A DNA stretch of 64,000 bases from Cutibacterium acnes (lineage in GTDB: Bacteria; Actinomycetota; Actinomycetes; Propionibacteriales; Propionibacteriaceae). Positions 1 to 9,721 of the stretch are shown piece by piece (positions within the stretch are counted from its first letter, which is position 1; every line of letters starts with the position of its first letter). The notes under the pieces were generated by a model that saw only the letters and a list, made by a program, of their open reading frames with translations, was not told where the DNA came from and searched no databases. The stretch lies in assembly GCF_003030305.1 (NCBI RefSeq), contig NZ_CP023676.1, positions 1,674,001-1,738,000 of the forward strand, in the 5' to 3' direction. The translations under genes and the position numbers were made by a program.

Positions 1-538
1 ATTCAACTACACCGCTGCCCTGGAGGTCTGTGAGCAATTCTTCTGGACCTTCTGCGACGATTACCTCGAGCTCATCAAAGAACGCGCCTACGACTCCGAG
101 GGGGCCGACAACGCAGGCGCGCTGAGCGCCCGGACTGCACTGCGTCTAGCCCTTGACGTCATGCTCCGGCTATTTGCCCCGTTCCTGCCCTTCGTCACCG
201 AGGAGGTCTGGAGTTGGTGGAAGGACGGCTCAGTGCACACCTCCTCCTGGCCGACCACCGACGAGATTCCCGTCACCGGCGACGTCGACCTCATGAGCGA
301 CGTCTCGGCTGCCTTGGTCGAGTTGCGTGGGGTGAAGTCGACTCACAAGGTTCCGATGCGCACCCCGATCCTTTCGGCCCGTATCAGCGCCCCAGCTTCA
401 GTCATCGCGAACCTCAAGGCCGTGGAATCCGACTTGGCCAAGGTCTCCAAAACCGAGTCCTTGACGTTCCTCGCCGAGGGAGACGAGTTGATCTTGGAGG
501 CCGAGTTGGGCGAGCCTCCAGCCAAACGCAAGAAGTAA
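1..538 (+). CDS. valS: Valyl-tRNA synthetase, C-terminal part (cut by window start)
   Basis: The reading frame is open from base 2 to the TAA at 536-538, so this is the last 178 residues of a gene that begins outside the window. The visible part has the helical anticodon-binding domain of class I valyl-tRNA synthetases (a Phe-Trp rich helix, then a segment ending F-A-P-F-L-P-F-V-T-E-E-V-W, which is the family signature) and a final arm with alternating charged residues. The enzyme charges tRNA-Val with valine in the cytoplasm. The catalytic Rossmann domain with HIGH/KMSKS is not in the window. A strong hairpin follows the stop codon. Confidence 0.93.
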   Translation, partial: FNYTAALEVCEQFFWTFCDDYLELIKERAYDSEGADNAGALSARTALRLALDVMLRLFAPFLPFVTEEVWSWWKDGSVHTSSWPTTDEIPVTGDVDLMSDVSAALVELRGVKSTHKVPMRTPILSARISAPASVIANLKAVESDLAKVSKTESLTFLAEGDELILEAELGEPPAKRKK

Positions 539-581
539 GGGGATCACAACCTCCTGATCCGTTCCACATCCCGGAACCAGG

Positions 582-618
582 GAAAAGGGGTCGACCGCAG
601 CGACGGTCGGCCCTTTTC
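582..618 (+). terminator. Terminator hairpin after valS
   Basis: Imperfect inverted repeat: left arm 582-597, loop about 598-603, right arm 604-618 which ends in CCCTTTTC. One base bulges. It lies 44 bases past the valS stop and before the promoter region of the next gene. The 3' arm carries the T-run, as in a rho-independent terminator. Confidence 0.7.
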
Positions 619-764
619 TCGTGGTGAGTCATCCTGTACACGATTACATCAAGCGTTCACAAGGTCTGCGCATCCCCTTGCAGCGCCCCGGCAACACTCA
701 ATAGCCTCTCTTCAACCTGTACACAACGGACTCCAGTCAAGAGGAGTCCCGAGGAAGGACAACG

Positions 765-3700
765 ATGTCGCGAACACCAAGGGGCAGGTCCATCGGTGCG
801 CTCGCCGTGTCAGCTGGCACGATGCTGGCACTGATCGCGCCGATGACCCCTGCACATGCCGAGACCCGGTACCGCCAGATCAACCAGGCGGCAATCACCG
901 CAGTTGCCGCTGATTCGGCTACCGCCACCGATCCGATCTCCAACACCCTGGACGGCAATCCCGACACGATCTGGCACACCAAGTGGCAGAACGGAAAGGA
1001 CCCACTACCTCACTGGATCGTATTCAAACTGGGTGACGAGGCCGTGAACCTGGGCAAGGTGGAAATCACGCCCAGATCCAGCTCGAACGGCTCGGGTCGC
1101 ATGCACGACTACGAGCTGTACACGGCTGACACCAAGACCTGTAACAACGCCGCATTCTCCTCGGCGAAGCCGGTTGCAGCGGGTTCTTACGGTGTCTCCA
1201 ACACGTCGATACGCAAGATCACCTTCGCTGCTACCAAGGCCACCTGCGTCAAGGTGAAGGTGAATTCCTCTTGGGGAGGCGACGGATCGGACGAGGAAGT
1301 TTCCTCGATGGCGGAGTTCAATGCCTTCACCGTCGACGGATCAGACCCCTCCCCGGACCCCACACCATCGGAACCCCCGACCCCAGAGGTTCCGAAAGAC
1401 GCCATCAGCCTGTCCGACGGCACTGTGACGGTGAGAGCCCGTCGTGACTTCCCGCAAGTGATCGACTACACCGTCGGCCACGCACACATGGCAGGACGTA
1501 TCGGCTCCCCATTGACGAAGGTCAGGATCAACGGCACCGACCACGTCGCCACTGTATCTGCGCCCACGACGACGGGCTCCTCCGCGTCCTGGAAGCTCAC
1601 CTTCCGCGACCTGCCCGGCGTCGAGCTCACTGCAAACATCAAGGTCTCCGATGGTGTCATGACATGGTCGATCTCACACATCGTCGACACCCCTGACCGC
1701 CGTGTCAACATCGTGTCAGTGCCCGGCCTCACTCTCGCCTCGGTCACCTCGACTGATCCGAAAGCCCAGCTGAGCAGCGCAAACATTGTCGTCGATCGCA
1801 ACAAGACCGGCGACCTCTTCCAGCCCCTCGCCACCGCTGACGTCTCGCAGGACACCTCCTGGGTCGCCATGGCGAACGATTCCACGCTGGCAGCCGGGTT
1901 CGAGGACAACGCAACCCAGGACGGCCTGGTCGGCTCCGCCGCCACGGTTGCCCGTTTCGTCCACTCCATCTCCCAGGTTGGGGGGACTAAGGTCGGAGCC
2001 ATCGAACCGGCAACCTGGGTCCATCGTGGCAAGGGGTCCGCCACCCCCTGCCCCACCGACTCGCTCGGCAACAAGGCCGTATGCCAGCTGCCCGGTGGTG
2101 CCACTGTCAAGGACGGCATCGGCCCAGACCCCGACACCCCGTACGTCCGGGTGAAGATCGTCGCTGACGCCAATGCCGACGGCAAGGTCGACTGGCAGGA
2201 CGCAGCCGTCGCCACCCGGGACGTCACCATGAAGCCGACCGGCTCGGGGGACGTGGCGAACAAGGTCATCACCCATATTCCGTTTAACATCGTCTCCCAG
2301 GCGACTCATCCGTTCCTTCGTACCTTGGACGATGTCAAGCGCATCTCTTTGGCGACCGACGGGCTCGGCCAGCAGGCCCTGCTCAAGGGCTACCAGGCCG
2401 AGGGCCACGACTCCGCACACCCCGACTACGGCGGCAACGTCTCCCACCGTGCCGGCGGGATGAAGGATCTCGAGAAGCTCACCGAGTCGGGCAGGCAGTG
2501 GAACACCGATTTCGGCATTCACGTCAACCTGGTGGAGTCTTACCCTGAGGCGAATCACTTCGGCGACAACATCCTCGTTAAGCCGTACCAGAAGGCGTGG
2601 GACTGGATGGAGCAGTCCTACCGGATGGACTACGCCAAGGACCTTGGGTCTGGTCAGCTCTTCGCTCGACTCAACCAGCTGAGGAAGGAGTTGGGAGCCA
2701 AGTCCAACCTCGACTGGTTGTACTTCGACACCAACTACCCTGCTGGTTGGCAGAACGACCGGATCGCCAACGCTCTGAACGCCGAAGGCTGGAGGATCGG
2801 TTCCGAATGGTCGTCAACCTATCCGCGCTATAACCAGTGGTCGCACTGGGCCAATGACGAGAACTACGGAACCGGAAACAAGGGATACAGTTCCCGGATC
2901 ATTCGGTTCATCGACAACTCCCGCCGCGACACTTGGAATCCTGATCCGATCCTCGGCAACTCCAATGTCGTTGAGTATGAGGGTTGGACGAGCCACAACG
3001 ACTACAACGCGTTCATCGCGAATGTGTGGCAGCGCAACCTGCCTACCAAGTTCTTACAGCGTTCGGACATCATGTCTTGGCAAGACGGCCGTATCGCTTT
3101 CGCTAACGGAGCCGTGGCAACTTCGTCGAAGAAGTCCATCTCGGGTCATGAGATTCCCACCGCAAGAACCATCACCTTTGACGGTGCCACGGTCTTCAAG
3201 GAAGGCGGGTCCTACCTGCTCCCATGGTCTAACGGTGGCAGCGATCGCCTGTACTACTGGAATCCGGGCAATGGCTCAGCAACTTGGAAACTCACGAATT
3301 CCTGGGCGGCACAGAAATCGGTATCTCTGTTCATGCTCACCGACACCGGCCGTGTCAAGGTTGCCGAAATCCCCGTCACCAACGGGTCCATCAGGATTCC
3401 CGCAACCAAGGCCAAGACTGCCTACGTCCTCTACCCGACGTCTAAGGTGCCTGCTGCAAAAACCCCGAACTGGGGAGAGGGAAGTCACTTCGCCAATCCG
3501 GGCTTCTACTCCGGTGACACCGCTGGTTGGAATGCCCGGGGAAACGTCTCGGTCAAGCACAACGACCGTGGCAACTTCCACCTCGAGTTCGGCAAGGCAC
3601 AGTCGCAGATCTCCCAAGTCCTCAATCTGCCTGCTGGTGACCACTCCCTGTGGGCGTGGGTCCAGATAGATCCGACTAAGACCCGTCCAGTGGGACTTGC

Positions 3701-4730
3701 CGTCGACGGCACCGGGGTCACTCCCATCGACCATCAGAAGGGATGCGGGGGCCACGCGGAATCCGTCATCACGTCCACGACAGCCATCAACGCCACCGCT
3801 TCCGACGAGTATTTCGGCACCTACCACCAGCGGCTGCGAGTTGCTTTCCACTCTGACGGCAGACCAGTCACCGTTACCTTGAAGGCGCTCGCCGGGAATG
3901 TTATCGTCAGCGCCGATGACTTCCGAGTCGTTGACGCTGCTGTGCCCAGCGACCCTCACGTCACGCCTGCGACCGTTCTTTTCCAGAACTTCGAGGACGT
4001 CGACACCGGTTACTGGCCCTTCGTCACGGGAAGCGCAGGCATGGAGGGAGATGCCCGGACCCAGTTATCCCGTCGCCATGAGCCTTACACCCAGAAAGGT
4101 TGGAACGGTCGGGCCATGGACTCGGTTCTCAGCGGTGACTGGTCCTTGAAGATGCACGAAGAACGCAACGGGATCGTGCTGCGCACGACCACCGCGTCCG
4201 CCCCTCTGACCGGGGGCGGAACCCGGTACCGCATCTCCTTCGACTACCCGGCTGACAAACCCGGGTACTCGCTCGTCACAGGTCACGACAAGGTCAGCGG
4301 AAAGTCCGTCAAGGAAGTCATCACCGAGTCCCATGCCATGGGAGTCGCCACCTCGACGACTCATTTCTCCACCGACATCGTTGTGAAGGACCAACCTGCC
4401 TGGATCGGATTCACCCACCAGGGTGAAGGGGATATGTCCATCGACAACCTGCGCATCGAAAAGCTCGATCCACGACCGGTCTCCGTCACCTCCACGCAGG
4501 CAGCGGTGTTCCCGGATGCCTGCAAGCCGACCCCCGAACCGATCCAACCGGCGCAACCCTCGGCTTCCGCTCCGGCGACATCCGGCTCCCCCCAAGCCCC
4601 TGGAACCGGTAACCGCCCCAACCGTTATGCCTTGCCTCGTACCGGAGCAGACGGCGCCGGGCTCGGCTTCAGCAGTTCCGAGGCGGCATCGGCAACAGCT
4701 GCTGTGGGTGTCTCCCGTCAAGGCCGATGA
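765..4730 (+). CDS. Secreted endo-alpha-N-acetylgalactosaminidase (GH101), LPXTG-type end
   Basis: Glycoside hydrolase family 101 enzyme; family members release the core-1 disaccharide Gal-beta-1,3-GalNAc from Ser/Thr of mucin-type O-glycoproteins. P. acnes is known to have such an enzyme (EngPA). The 1321-residue protein has a Sec signal peptide (likely cleavage after A-H-A, residues 30-32), an F5/8-type C (discoidin-like) module at about 40-190, a Pro/Ser/Glu linker, and the GH101 core. Asp655 in the YFD motif and Glu681 in GSEW match the expected nucleophile and acid/base. Jelly-roll-like carbohydrate-binding segments follow, then a Pro/Ala/Ser spacer and LPRTG at 1290-1294. Only 27 residues come after LPRTG and they are barely hydrophobic. 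AGGAAGG precedes the ATG. Monocistronic, probably used to feed on host sebum-gland or mucosal glycoproteins. Confidence 0.92.
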   Translation: MSRTPRGRSIGALAVSAGTMLALIAPMTPAHAETRYRQINQAAITAVAADSATATDPISNTLDGNPDTIWHTKWQNGKDPLPHWIVFKLGDEAVNLGKVEITPRSSSNGSGRMHDYELYTADTKTCNNAAFSSAKPVAAGSYGVSNTSIRKITFAATKATCVKVKVNSSWGGDGSDEEVSSMAEFNAFTVDGSDPSPDPTPSEPPTPEVPKDAISLSDGTVTVRARRDFPQVIDYTVGHAHMAGRIGSPLTKVRINGTDHVATVSAPTTTGSSASWKLTFRDLPGVELTANIKVSDGVMTWSISHIVDTPDRRVNIVSVPGLTLASVTSTDPKAQLSSANIVVDRNKTGDLFQPLATADVSQDTSWVAMANDSTLAAGFEDNATQDGLVGSAATVARFVHSISQVGGTKVGAIEPATWVHRGKGSATPCPTDSLGNKAVCQLPGGATVKDGIGPDPDTPYVRVKIVADANADGKVDWQDAAVATRDVTMKPTGSGDVANKVITHIPFNIVSQATHPFLRTLDDVKRISLATDGLGQQALLKGYQAEGHDSAHPDYGGNVSHRAGGMKDLEKLTESGRQWNTDFGIHVNLVESYPEANHFGDNILVKPYQKAWDWMEQSYRMDYAKDLGSGQLFARLNQLRKELGAKSNLDWLYFDTNYPAGWQNDRIANALNAEGWRIGSEWSSTYPRYNQWSHWANDENYGTGNKGYSSRIIRFIDNSRRDTWNPDPILGNSNVVEYEGWTSHNDYNAFIANVWQRNLPTKFLQRSDIMSWQDGRIAFANGAVATSSKKSISGHEIPTARTITFDGATVFKEGGSYLLPWSNGGSDRLYYWNPGNGSATWKLTNSWAAQKSVSLFMLTDTGRVKVAEIPVTNGSIRIPATKAKTAYVLYPTSKVPAAKTPNWGEGSHFANPGFYSGDTAGWNARGNVSVKHNDRGNFHLEFGKAQSQISQVLNLPAGDHSLWAWVQIDPTKTRPVGLAVDGTGVTPIDHQKGCGGHAESVITSTTAINATASDEYFGTYHQRLRVAFHSDGRPVTVTLKALAGNVIVSADDFRVVDAAVPSDPHVTPATVLFQNFEDVDTGYWPFVTGSAGMEGDARTQLSRRHEPYTQKGWNGRAMDSVLSGDWSLKMHEERNGIVLRTTTASAPLTGGGTRYRISFDYPADKPGYSLVTGHDKVSGKSVKEVITESHAMGVATSTTHFSTDIVVKDQPAWIGFTHQGEGDMSIDNLRIEKLDPRPVSVTSTQAAVFPDACKPTPEPIQPAQPSASAPATSGSPQAPGTGNRPNRYALPRTGADGAGLGFSSSEAASATAAVGVSRQGR

Positions 4731-4775
4731 TGACCGGTTGAGGGTTCACGCCATGCCGTGATCCCCGCCTCTAGA

Positions 4776-4812
4776 AAGGATCAGCCCCTGCGTGATGCAG
4801 GGGCTGATCCTT
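4776..4812. terminator. Bidirectional terminator, perfect 16-bp hairpin
   Basis: Arms 4776-4791 and 4797-4812 are exact inverse complements (AAGGATCAGCCCCTGC), with a 5-base loop. The outer bases give AAGG/CCTT ends in both directions. It sits between the convergent GH101 gene and the tricorn-like peptidase gene and can end both transcripts. Confidence 0.85.
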
Positions 4813-4847
4813 ATCGGCCGTGGCCGGGTGGTCGTGACGAACCAAGC

Positions 4848-7800
4848 TCAGCACCGATCAAATGCCGGACCGGGCAGTTCCGGTGCGGTGGCTGCTGGCT
4901 TGTCGTCGAGCTGGCGCAGGCACTCGGCGATCGCCGCGTCGAGCTGAACGTCGCAATCGGCTTCCCAATCCTCCGGAGACACCGTCACAACGATGTCAGG
5001 ATCAACGCCGTGGTTCTCCACACCCCAGCCGTAGCTGCCGTACCAACCGGCGTAGCGCGGTTGAGTCACTGAGGTGCCATCAACGAGATCGAACCTGCCG
5101 TCGATCACAACGACCCCACCCCACGACCTCTCGCCAATGACCTTGGCGTACCCCATCGCCTGGGTGGCAGCCGCGACGATGTCGCCATCGGACCCGGCCC
5201 ACTGGTTAGTAACCATGACGATCGGCCCACGCACGGCGTTCTGCGGATAGGTATCTGCTGTGGCATACCACCGGCTGTAGTCCCACCCGACGACCCTGCG
5301 GGCCAACCTCTCGACAACCAGCTGCGAGGTATGACCACCATGATTGAACCTCACATCAGCGATAACACCCTCGTGGCGAGTGGCCTCACCGATTTGGCGG
5401 TGCAGCTCGGCCCAACCGTCGGAGACCATATCCGGTACATGTAAGTAGCCGAGTCGTCCGCCCGAATGCTCCTCAACATAGCGACGACGCGAGGCCACCC
5501 AGTCGTGGTAGCGCAGCGGAGCCTCATCAGCCATGGGCACGACGGCCACCTGGCGCTCGTTCTCGCCTCGACGTACCGTCAACTCGACGACCCGTCCCGC
5601 CGATCCTTCCAGGAGCTCACCGAGGTTGCCATCGGCGCCGACCTTCCGACCATCCACCGCAACAATGACGTCCCCCTCGGTCACCGCGACTCCAGCTGCC
5701 CGTAGTGGTGACCACGCGCGAGGATCCGACGACTCGCCGGGAATAACCCGGACGACCTTAGCCCCGTCATTCCCGCTGCTGACGTCGGCTCCCAGGAGGC
5801 CAGCGCGCATGTCCGAATCCCCGGCAGCTCCGGAGGCCGACACGTAGGAGTGCGAGGTGTTGAGCTCGGCAACCGTCTCCCAGAGGATGTCGTGGAGGTC
5901 GTCAACGACGTGACACAGATCAACGAGGGGACGGTAGCGGTTGAGGACGCTGTCCCAGTCGACCCCGTTCATATCCTCACGCCAATAGTGGCTCGCCATC
6001 AGGCGCCCGTTTTCATCAAACATTTGACGCCATTCAGCACGCGGATTGACAGTACGACGCAGCCGCGTCAGGTCGACGCGGATGTAAGCCGGATCGTCGT
6101 CATCAACCTTGTGAGATGAAGGAACGACGATGGTGTCGTCGCGATGGCGCACCACGAGACGCTCGCCATCGCCCGATACAGAGAAAGTGTCGACGCGTTC
6201 ACACAGCTTATCGAGGTGACGGGCGGACAGGTTGTAGTGCCACAAGACGTCACTGGGTGCTTCCCCGGTCACACCGGCACGGGTAGCGCCCAGCTCGCCG
6301 CCGCGATCAGCCACCTCGATCCACACCACACCATCCTTGACGACTGCCAGATCGCGATAAGAACCTGACGGAACTGGGAACGGCACCATCCTCTCCTCGA
6401 ATCCGTCAGCAGCAACGTGGCAGATAACCGTCTCGTCGGCTTCGCCGTTACTAGTCTCTGCGTTGGCCTTGGCTTTAGCGTCCTGCACCTCACTGATCCG
6501 CCATCCCTGGGAAGACGGGCCGAATGGGGATGCCTCGGTTGCACTGAGCGGAACCAGCCAAGGACGCTGCGTGTGGCCGAAGGATAGGTCGAAGGTCTGA
6601 CCGTCATAATTCGGGTCAAAAGTGCGCGCTGAAAGCATGGCGAGGTATTTGCCATCGGCAGTAAAGACCGGGCAGGAGTCATCAAAGGCGCCACGGGTGA
6701 GCTCAAAGGGCTCACCCATCCCCTGCTCGTCCCAGCATCGTATCTGACCGATCATCGCCTCGCCGGTAGCCATCGGGGATCGCCACACTACATAGCGGGA
6801 ATCGGGGGACCATGCCAGCCCATTCGCCTCACCTTCTAAAGACTTTCCAATCTCACGGATCGCTCCGTCGGCAATGGTGACGATCAGGATGCGGCCGTCA
6901 TGGCTAATGAGGGCAACCTTCGTGCCGTCAGGAGCCGGTGCGATATGCAACACACGACCAATCTGGCCCTGGGCGATACGTCGAATCTCACCAGTGCCAT
7001 CAAGATTGGCGACCTCGAGGCAATCCTCTCCGTCGACGTCACTGGCCCACACCCCTTGGCCAGTCTGGCCAAGAACGCGCGGCTCACGGATGCGAACGCC
7101 GTCGGCTGCCGAGAGCGCTCGCGCGGGGCCGGAGCGGTGGGTAAGGAAGTAGGCGGCTCCTCGCCACTCAAGCAAAGATCCGTCGCCACCGTGATCCGAA
7201 ACGATCGCTTCCAGACGATCCGTAGGATCCAGCGGCATGCGTGGAGGGGCTCCGATACCGAGATCAATCTCCAGACGCTCCGGTTCTGCGTCAAGGCCAG
7301 TCATCCTCCACAGCGCACCGTGGGTGTGGTAGACGATCGTCGTACCGTCGGTGCGTGGGTCACGCACATAGCCCTCCGCTTCGCCGTGATGGGTGTGCTG
7401 ACGCAGATCGTGTCCCTGGCCGTCAACTGACCAGATCTGGGCCTGGGCCTGCGGGCAGTCATCGTCACTCATATCGGAACTGAAGATGAGACGACCGTCG
7501 ATCCAACCCACGCTGTAACGCCCAGCAGCTGCGTAGCCGTCGTGGTTGTCGTTACCCTCACGCAGCAAACGCAAGAATTTCTCAGCCCTAGCGGGCCGCA
7601 GCCAGATCTGAGCGGCTGTTCCCCCGCGGTACCTCTTCCACCGCGAGCAGTCGCCGGAATTAGGAGTGACGACCGCGACGGCACCGTCGGAACTGACGGC
7701 CAGATCCATTCCCGGTCCGTATCCAAGTCGCTCGACATGGCCATCGAGGGAGACGGTGTATAACCATGCCAGGCCGACGTCGTTGGTCTGGTGCGGGGAT

Positions 7801-8108
7801 GAGAACACCACATGCTCGTCGTCCTGCCAGCCGACGACGAAGCTGCGCGCCGCCCCTAGCCATGTCAGCCGGCGCTGATCTCCGGTAGCCAGGTCGATGA
7901 CGAATACTTCGGGCCGCTGACCCAGGTAGGACGTCCATGCAATCTTGGTGCCATTGGGGCTGAAGCGAGGATTACGGACCATAACGTGATCGTTGGTGAG
8001 ACGACTCGCCCGTCCTCCGGTGACGGGAACCAACCACACATCGTCGTCAGCGGTGAACACCACGAGGTCGCCGTGGACATCGGGGTATCGCAAGTATCCA
8101 GTTGCCAT
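4848..8108 (-). CDS. Tricorn-like serine peptidase (S41 family)
   Basis: Large cytoplasmic peptidase of the tricorn type, which in archaea trims oligopeptides made by upstream proteases to di- to tetrapeptides. The 1086-residue protein has two beta-propeller regions built from TolB/WD-like repeats (about 1-340 and 350-690), a helical linker, a PDZ domain near 800-870, and an S41 catalytic domain. Ser752-His753 (in N-T-S-H-S-Y) and Ser973 (in W-A-G-S-D-G-D) match Ser745, His746 and nucleophile Ser965 of Thermoplasma tricorn; a Glu in the V-E-N-H-G-V segment near the C-terminus may be the fourth residue. No signal peptide. The start chosen is the ATG at 8108, because homology-like sequence begins with M-A-T-G-Y-L-R; the frame stays open to 8210. 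Same strand as clpX, 135 bp downstream of it. Confidence 0.88.
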   Translation of the reverse strand: MATGYLRYPDVHGDLVVFTADDDVWLVPVTGGRASRLTNDHVMVRNPRFSPNGTKIAWTSYLGQRPEVFVIDLATGDQRRLTWLGAARSFVVGWQDDEHVVFSSPHQTNDVGLAWLYTVSLDGHVERLGYGPGMDLAVSSDGAVAVVTPNSGDCSRWKRYRGGTAAQIWLRPARAEKFLRLLREGNDNHDGYAAAGRYSVGWIDGRLIFSSDMSDDDCPQAQAQIWSVDGQGHDLRQHTHHGEAEGYVRDPRTDGTTIVYHTHGALWRMTGLDAEPERLEIDLGIGAPPRMPLDPTDRLEAIVSDHGGDGSLLEWRGAAYFLTHRSGPARALSAADGVRIREPRVLGQTGQGVWASDVDGEDCLEVANLDGTGEIRRIAQGQIGRVLHIAPAPDGTKVALISHDGRILIVTIADGAIREIGKSLEGEANGLAWSPDSRYVVWRSPMATGEAMIGQIRCWDEQGMGEPFELTRGAFDDSCPVFTADGKYLAMLSARTFDPNYDGQTFDLSFGHTQRPWLVPLSATEASPFGPSSQGWRISEVQDAKAKANAETSNGEADETVICHVAADGFEERMVPFPVPSGSYRDLAVVKDGVVWIEVADRGGELGATRAGVTGEAPSDVLWHYNLSARHLDKLCERVDTFSVSGDGERLVVRHRDDTIVVPSSHKVDDDDPAYIRVDLTRLRRTVNPRAEWRQMFDENGRLMASHYWREDMNGVDWDSVLNRYRPLVDLCHVVDDLHDILWETVAELNTSHSYVSASGAAGDSDMRAGLLGADVSSGNDGAKVVRVIPGESSDPRAWSPLRAAGVAVTEGDVIVAVDGRKVGADGNLGELLEGSAGRVVELTVRRGENERQVAVVPMADEAPLRYHDWVASRRRYVEEHSGGRLGYLHVPDMVSDGWAELHRQIGEATRHEGVIADVRFNHGGHTSQLVVERLARRVVGWDYSRWYATADTYPQNAVRGPIVMVTNQWAGSDGDIVAAATQAMGYAKVIGERSWGGVVVIDGRFDLVDGTSVTQPRYAGWYGSYGWGVENHGVDPDIVVTVSPEDWEADCDVQLDAAIAECLRQLDDKPAATAPELPGPAFDRC

Positions 8109-8243
8109 GGGTGTCAGGGTACCGTCTGTTACGGAAACAAAGGGGAGGCGCGAAGGCAGATATGCGAAGGCCCGCAAGTCCATGGCGATCTTGCAGAAGC
8201 GAGCTGACAAACTGCTCGCCGAAGTCCTTGACGAGCACTGACC

Positions 8244-9533
8244 TCAGGCAGATAGCCTGCCTCGACCATGAAAGACCGGCGTGGAGAGGTACTGACACTT
8301 CCCTTCACCGGTGATGGCTTCCTGGGTTACCACGACTCGGGAGACATCATCGCGGGAGGGGACGTCGAACATGACGTCCATGAGGGTCTCCTCAATAATG
8401 GCCCGCAGTCCGCGTGCACCGGTCCCTCGTGCAACAGCCTTGTCGGCGATCGCCTCCAGGGCTCCCTCGGTAAAGGTCAATTCCACCCCGTCCAACTCGA
8501 AAAGTTTCTCAAATTGGCGGGTCAGAGCATTGCGAGGCTCGGTCAGAATACGAACCAGGGCTTTGCGGTCGAGCGGGTGCACGGCCGTAACCATTGGCAG
8601 ACGTCCGATGAACTCTGGAATAAGCCCAAACTGGTGAAGATCCTCTGGGCGCACCAGGCTGAGGGCTTCGGGCCCCTCAATGACCTCGCTCGCACCCGGA
8701 TCATTGTTGAATCCCAACGGACGAGTACCGATCCGCTTGGCGATGATGTCTTCCAGACCGGCGAAGGCGCCCCCCACGATGAACAGGACGTTGGTGGTAT
8801 CGATCTGGATGAAGTCCTGTTGAGGATGTTTGCGTCCACCTTGGGGAGGCACTGAGGCCACTGTCCCCTCAAGAATCTTGAGCAGAGCCTGCTGGACGCC
8901 CTCACCGGAGACGTCACGAGTGATTGACGGGTTCTCCGCTTTACGAGCCACTTTGTCGATCTCGTCAATGTAGACGATTCCCCGCTCAGCCCGCTTGACG
9001 TCGAAGTCAGCAGCCTGCAGCAGCTTGAGCAGGATATTCTCGACGTCTTCACCGACGTAACCAGCTTCGGTAAGAGCGGTGGCGTCAGCCATTGCGAAGG
9101 GGACGTTAAGCTGACGAGCCATCGTCTGAGCTAGGTAAGTTTTGCCGCAGCCCGTCGGCCCAAGCATGAGGATATTCGACTTACCGAGCTCCACCCCGTC
9201 GTCCTCGGCGCGACGGGCACGCGGCACGTTGGCCTCGGACTGGATGCGCTTGTAATGGTTGTAGACAGCCACCGAGAGGGTCCGCTTGGCCTCTTCCTGG
9301 CCGATCACCCAAGCGTCAAGGAATTCGCACAACTCGCGCGGACGGGGAAGGTCCTCGACCCCACCGGCCTCGTCGGAGGACGAAAACTCCTCCTCGATGA
9401 TCTCGTTGCACAGCTCAATACATTCGTCACAGATGTAGACCCCGGGGCCAGCGATGAGCTTCTTGACCTGCTTTTGGCTCTTACCGCAAAAGGAACATTT
9501 GAACAGGTCTCCGCTCTCACCAATTCGCGCCAT
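8244..9533 (-). CDS. clpX: ATP-dependent Clp protease ATP-binding subunit ClpX
   Basis: AAA+ unfoldase that recognises substrates and feeds them to the ClpP chamber. 429 residues, normal length. The N-terminal C4 zinc-binding domain uses Cys13, Cys16, Cys35 and Cys38. Walker A is G-P-T-G-C-G-K-T at 125-132, Walker B is the I-V-Y-I-D-E-I-D-K segment, and an IGF-type loop for ClpP docking is expected before residue 280 (here I-G-T-R-P-L-G-F context). AGGAGGGAA lies 8 bases before the ATG. It is downstream of clpP1 and clpP2 on the same strand, separated from clpP2 by 188 bp with a hairpin, so it may have its own promoter or be attenuated. Confidence 0.97.
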   Translation of the reverse strand: MARIGESGDLFKCSFCGKSQKQVKKLIAGPGVYICDECIELCNEIIEEEFSSSDEAGGVEDLPRPRELCEFLDAWVIGQEEAKRTLSVAVYNHYKRIQSEANVPRARRAEDDGVELGKSNILMLGPTGCGKTYLAQTMARQLNVPFAMADATALTEAGYVGEDVENILLKLLQAADFDVKRAERGIVYIDEIDKVARKAENPSITRDVSGEGVQQALLKILEGTVASVPPQGGRKHPQQDFIQIDTTNVLFIVGGAFAGLEDIIAKRIGTRPLGFNNDPGASEVIEGPEALSLVRPEDLHQFGLIPEFIGRLPMVTAVHPLDRKALVRILTEPRNALTRQFEKLFELDGVELTFTEGALEAIADKAVARGTGARGLRAIIEETLMDVMFDVPSRDDVSRVVVTQEAITGEGKCQYLSTPVFHGRGRLSA

Positions 9534-9643
9534 CCGGCTTCCCTCCTAGTCGGCAGGTTCGTGTCAATCCGTCTTCTCCGGGACGATCATCCTCCCGAGA
9601 TGTGCGCCGTACACCTTAGTTATGGACAGTATCCATTTCGGAT

Positions 9644-9674
9644 GTCGTCGTCACCCGTGTCGAGTGACGACGAC
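9644..9674. other. 11-bp perfect hairpin between clpP2 and clpX
   Basis: Arms 9644-9654 (GTCGTCGTCAC) and 9664-9674 are exact inverse complements with a 9-base loop. No T-run follows on the minus strand, so it may be a U-less actinobacterial terminator, a processing site, or an attenuator that lowers clpX expression relative to clpP1-clpP2. Confidence 0.55.
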
Positions 9675-9721
9675 CAACCCTGCAGTAACCCTCGAGGGTC
9701 ACCAGACGACCGCGTCGAACC

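Noticed and set aside
1466-2558. Long minus-strand frames (274 and 280 codons) under the GH101 gene
   Set aside because: Shadows of a GC-rich gene; the plus-strand GH101 protein accounts for the whole span.
4632-4740. A single frameshift restoring a normal LPXTG anchor in the GH101 tail
   Set aside because: None of the three frames gives a proper 15-20 residue hydrophobic run, so a simple one-base repair does not explain the tail.
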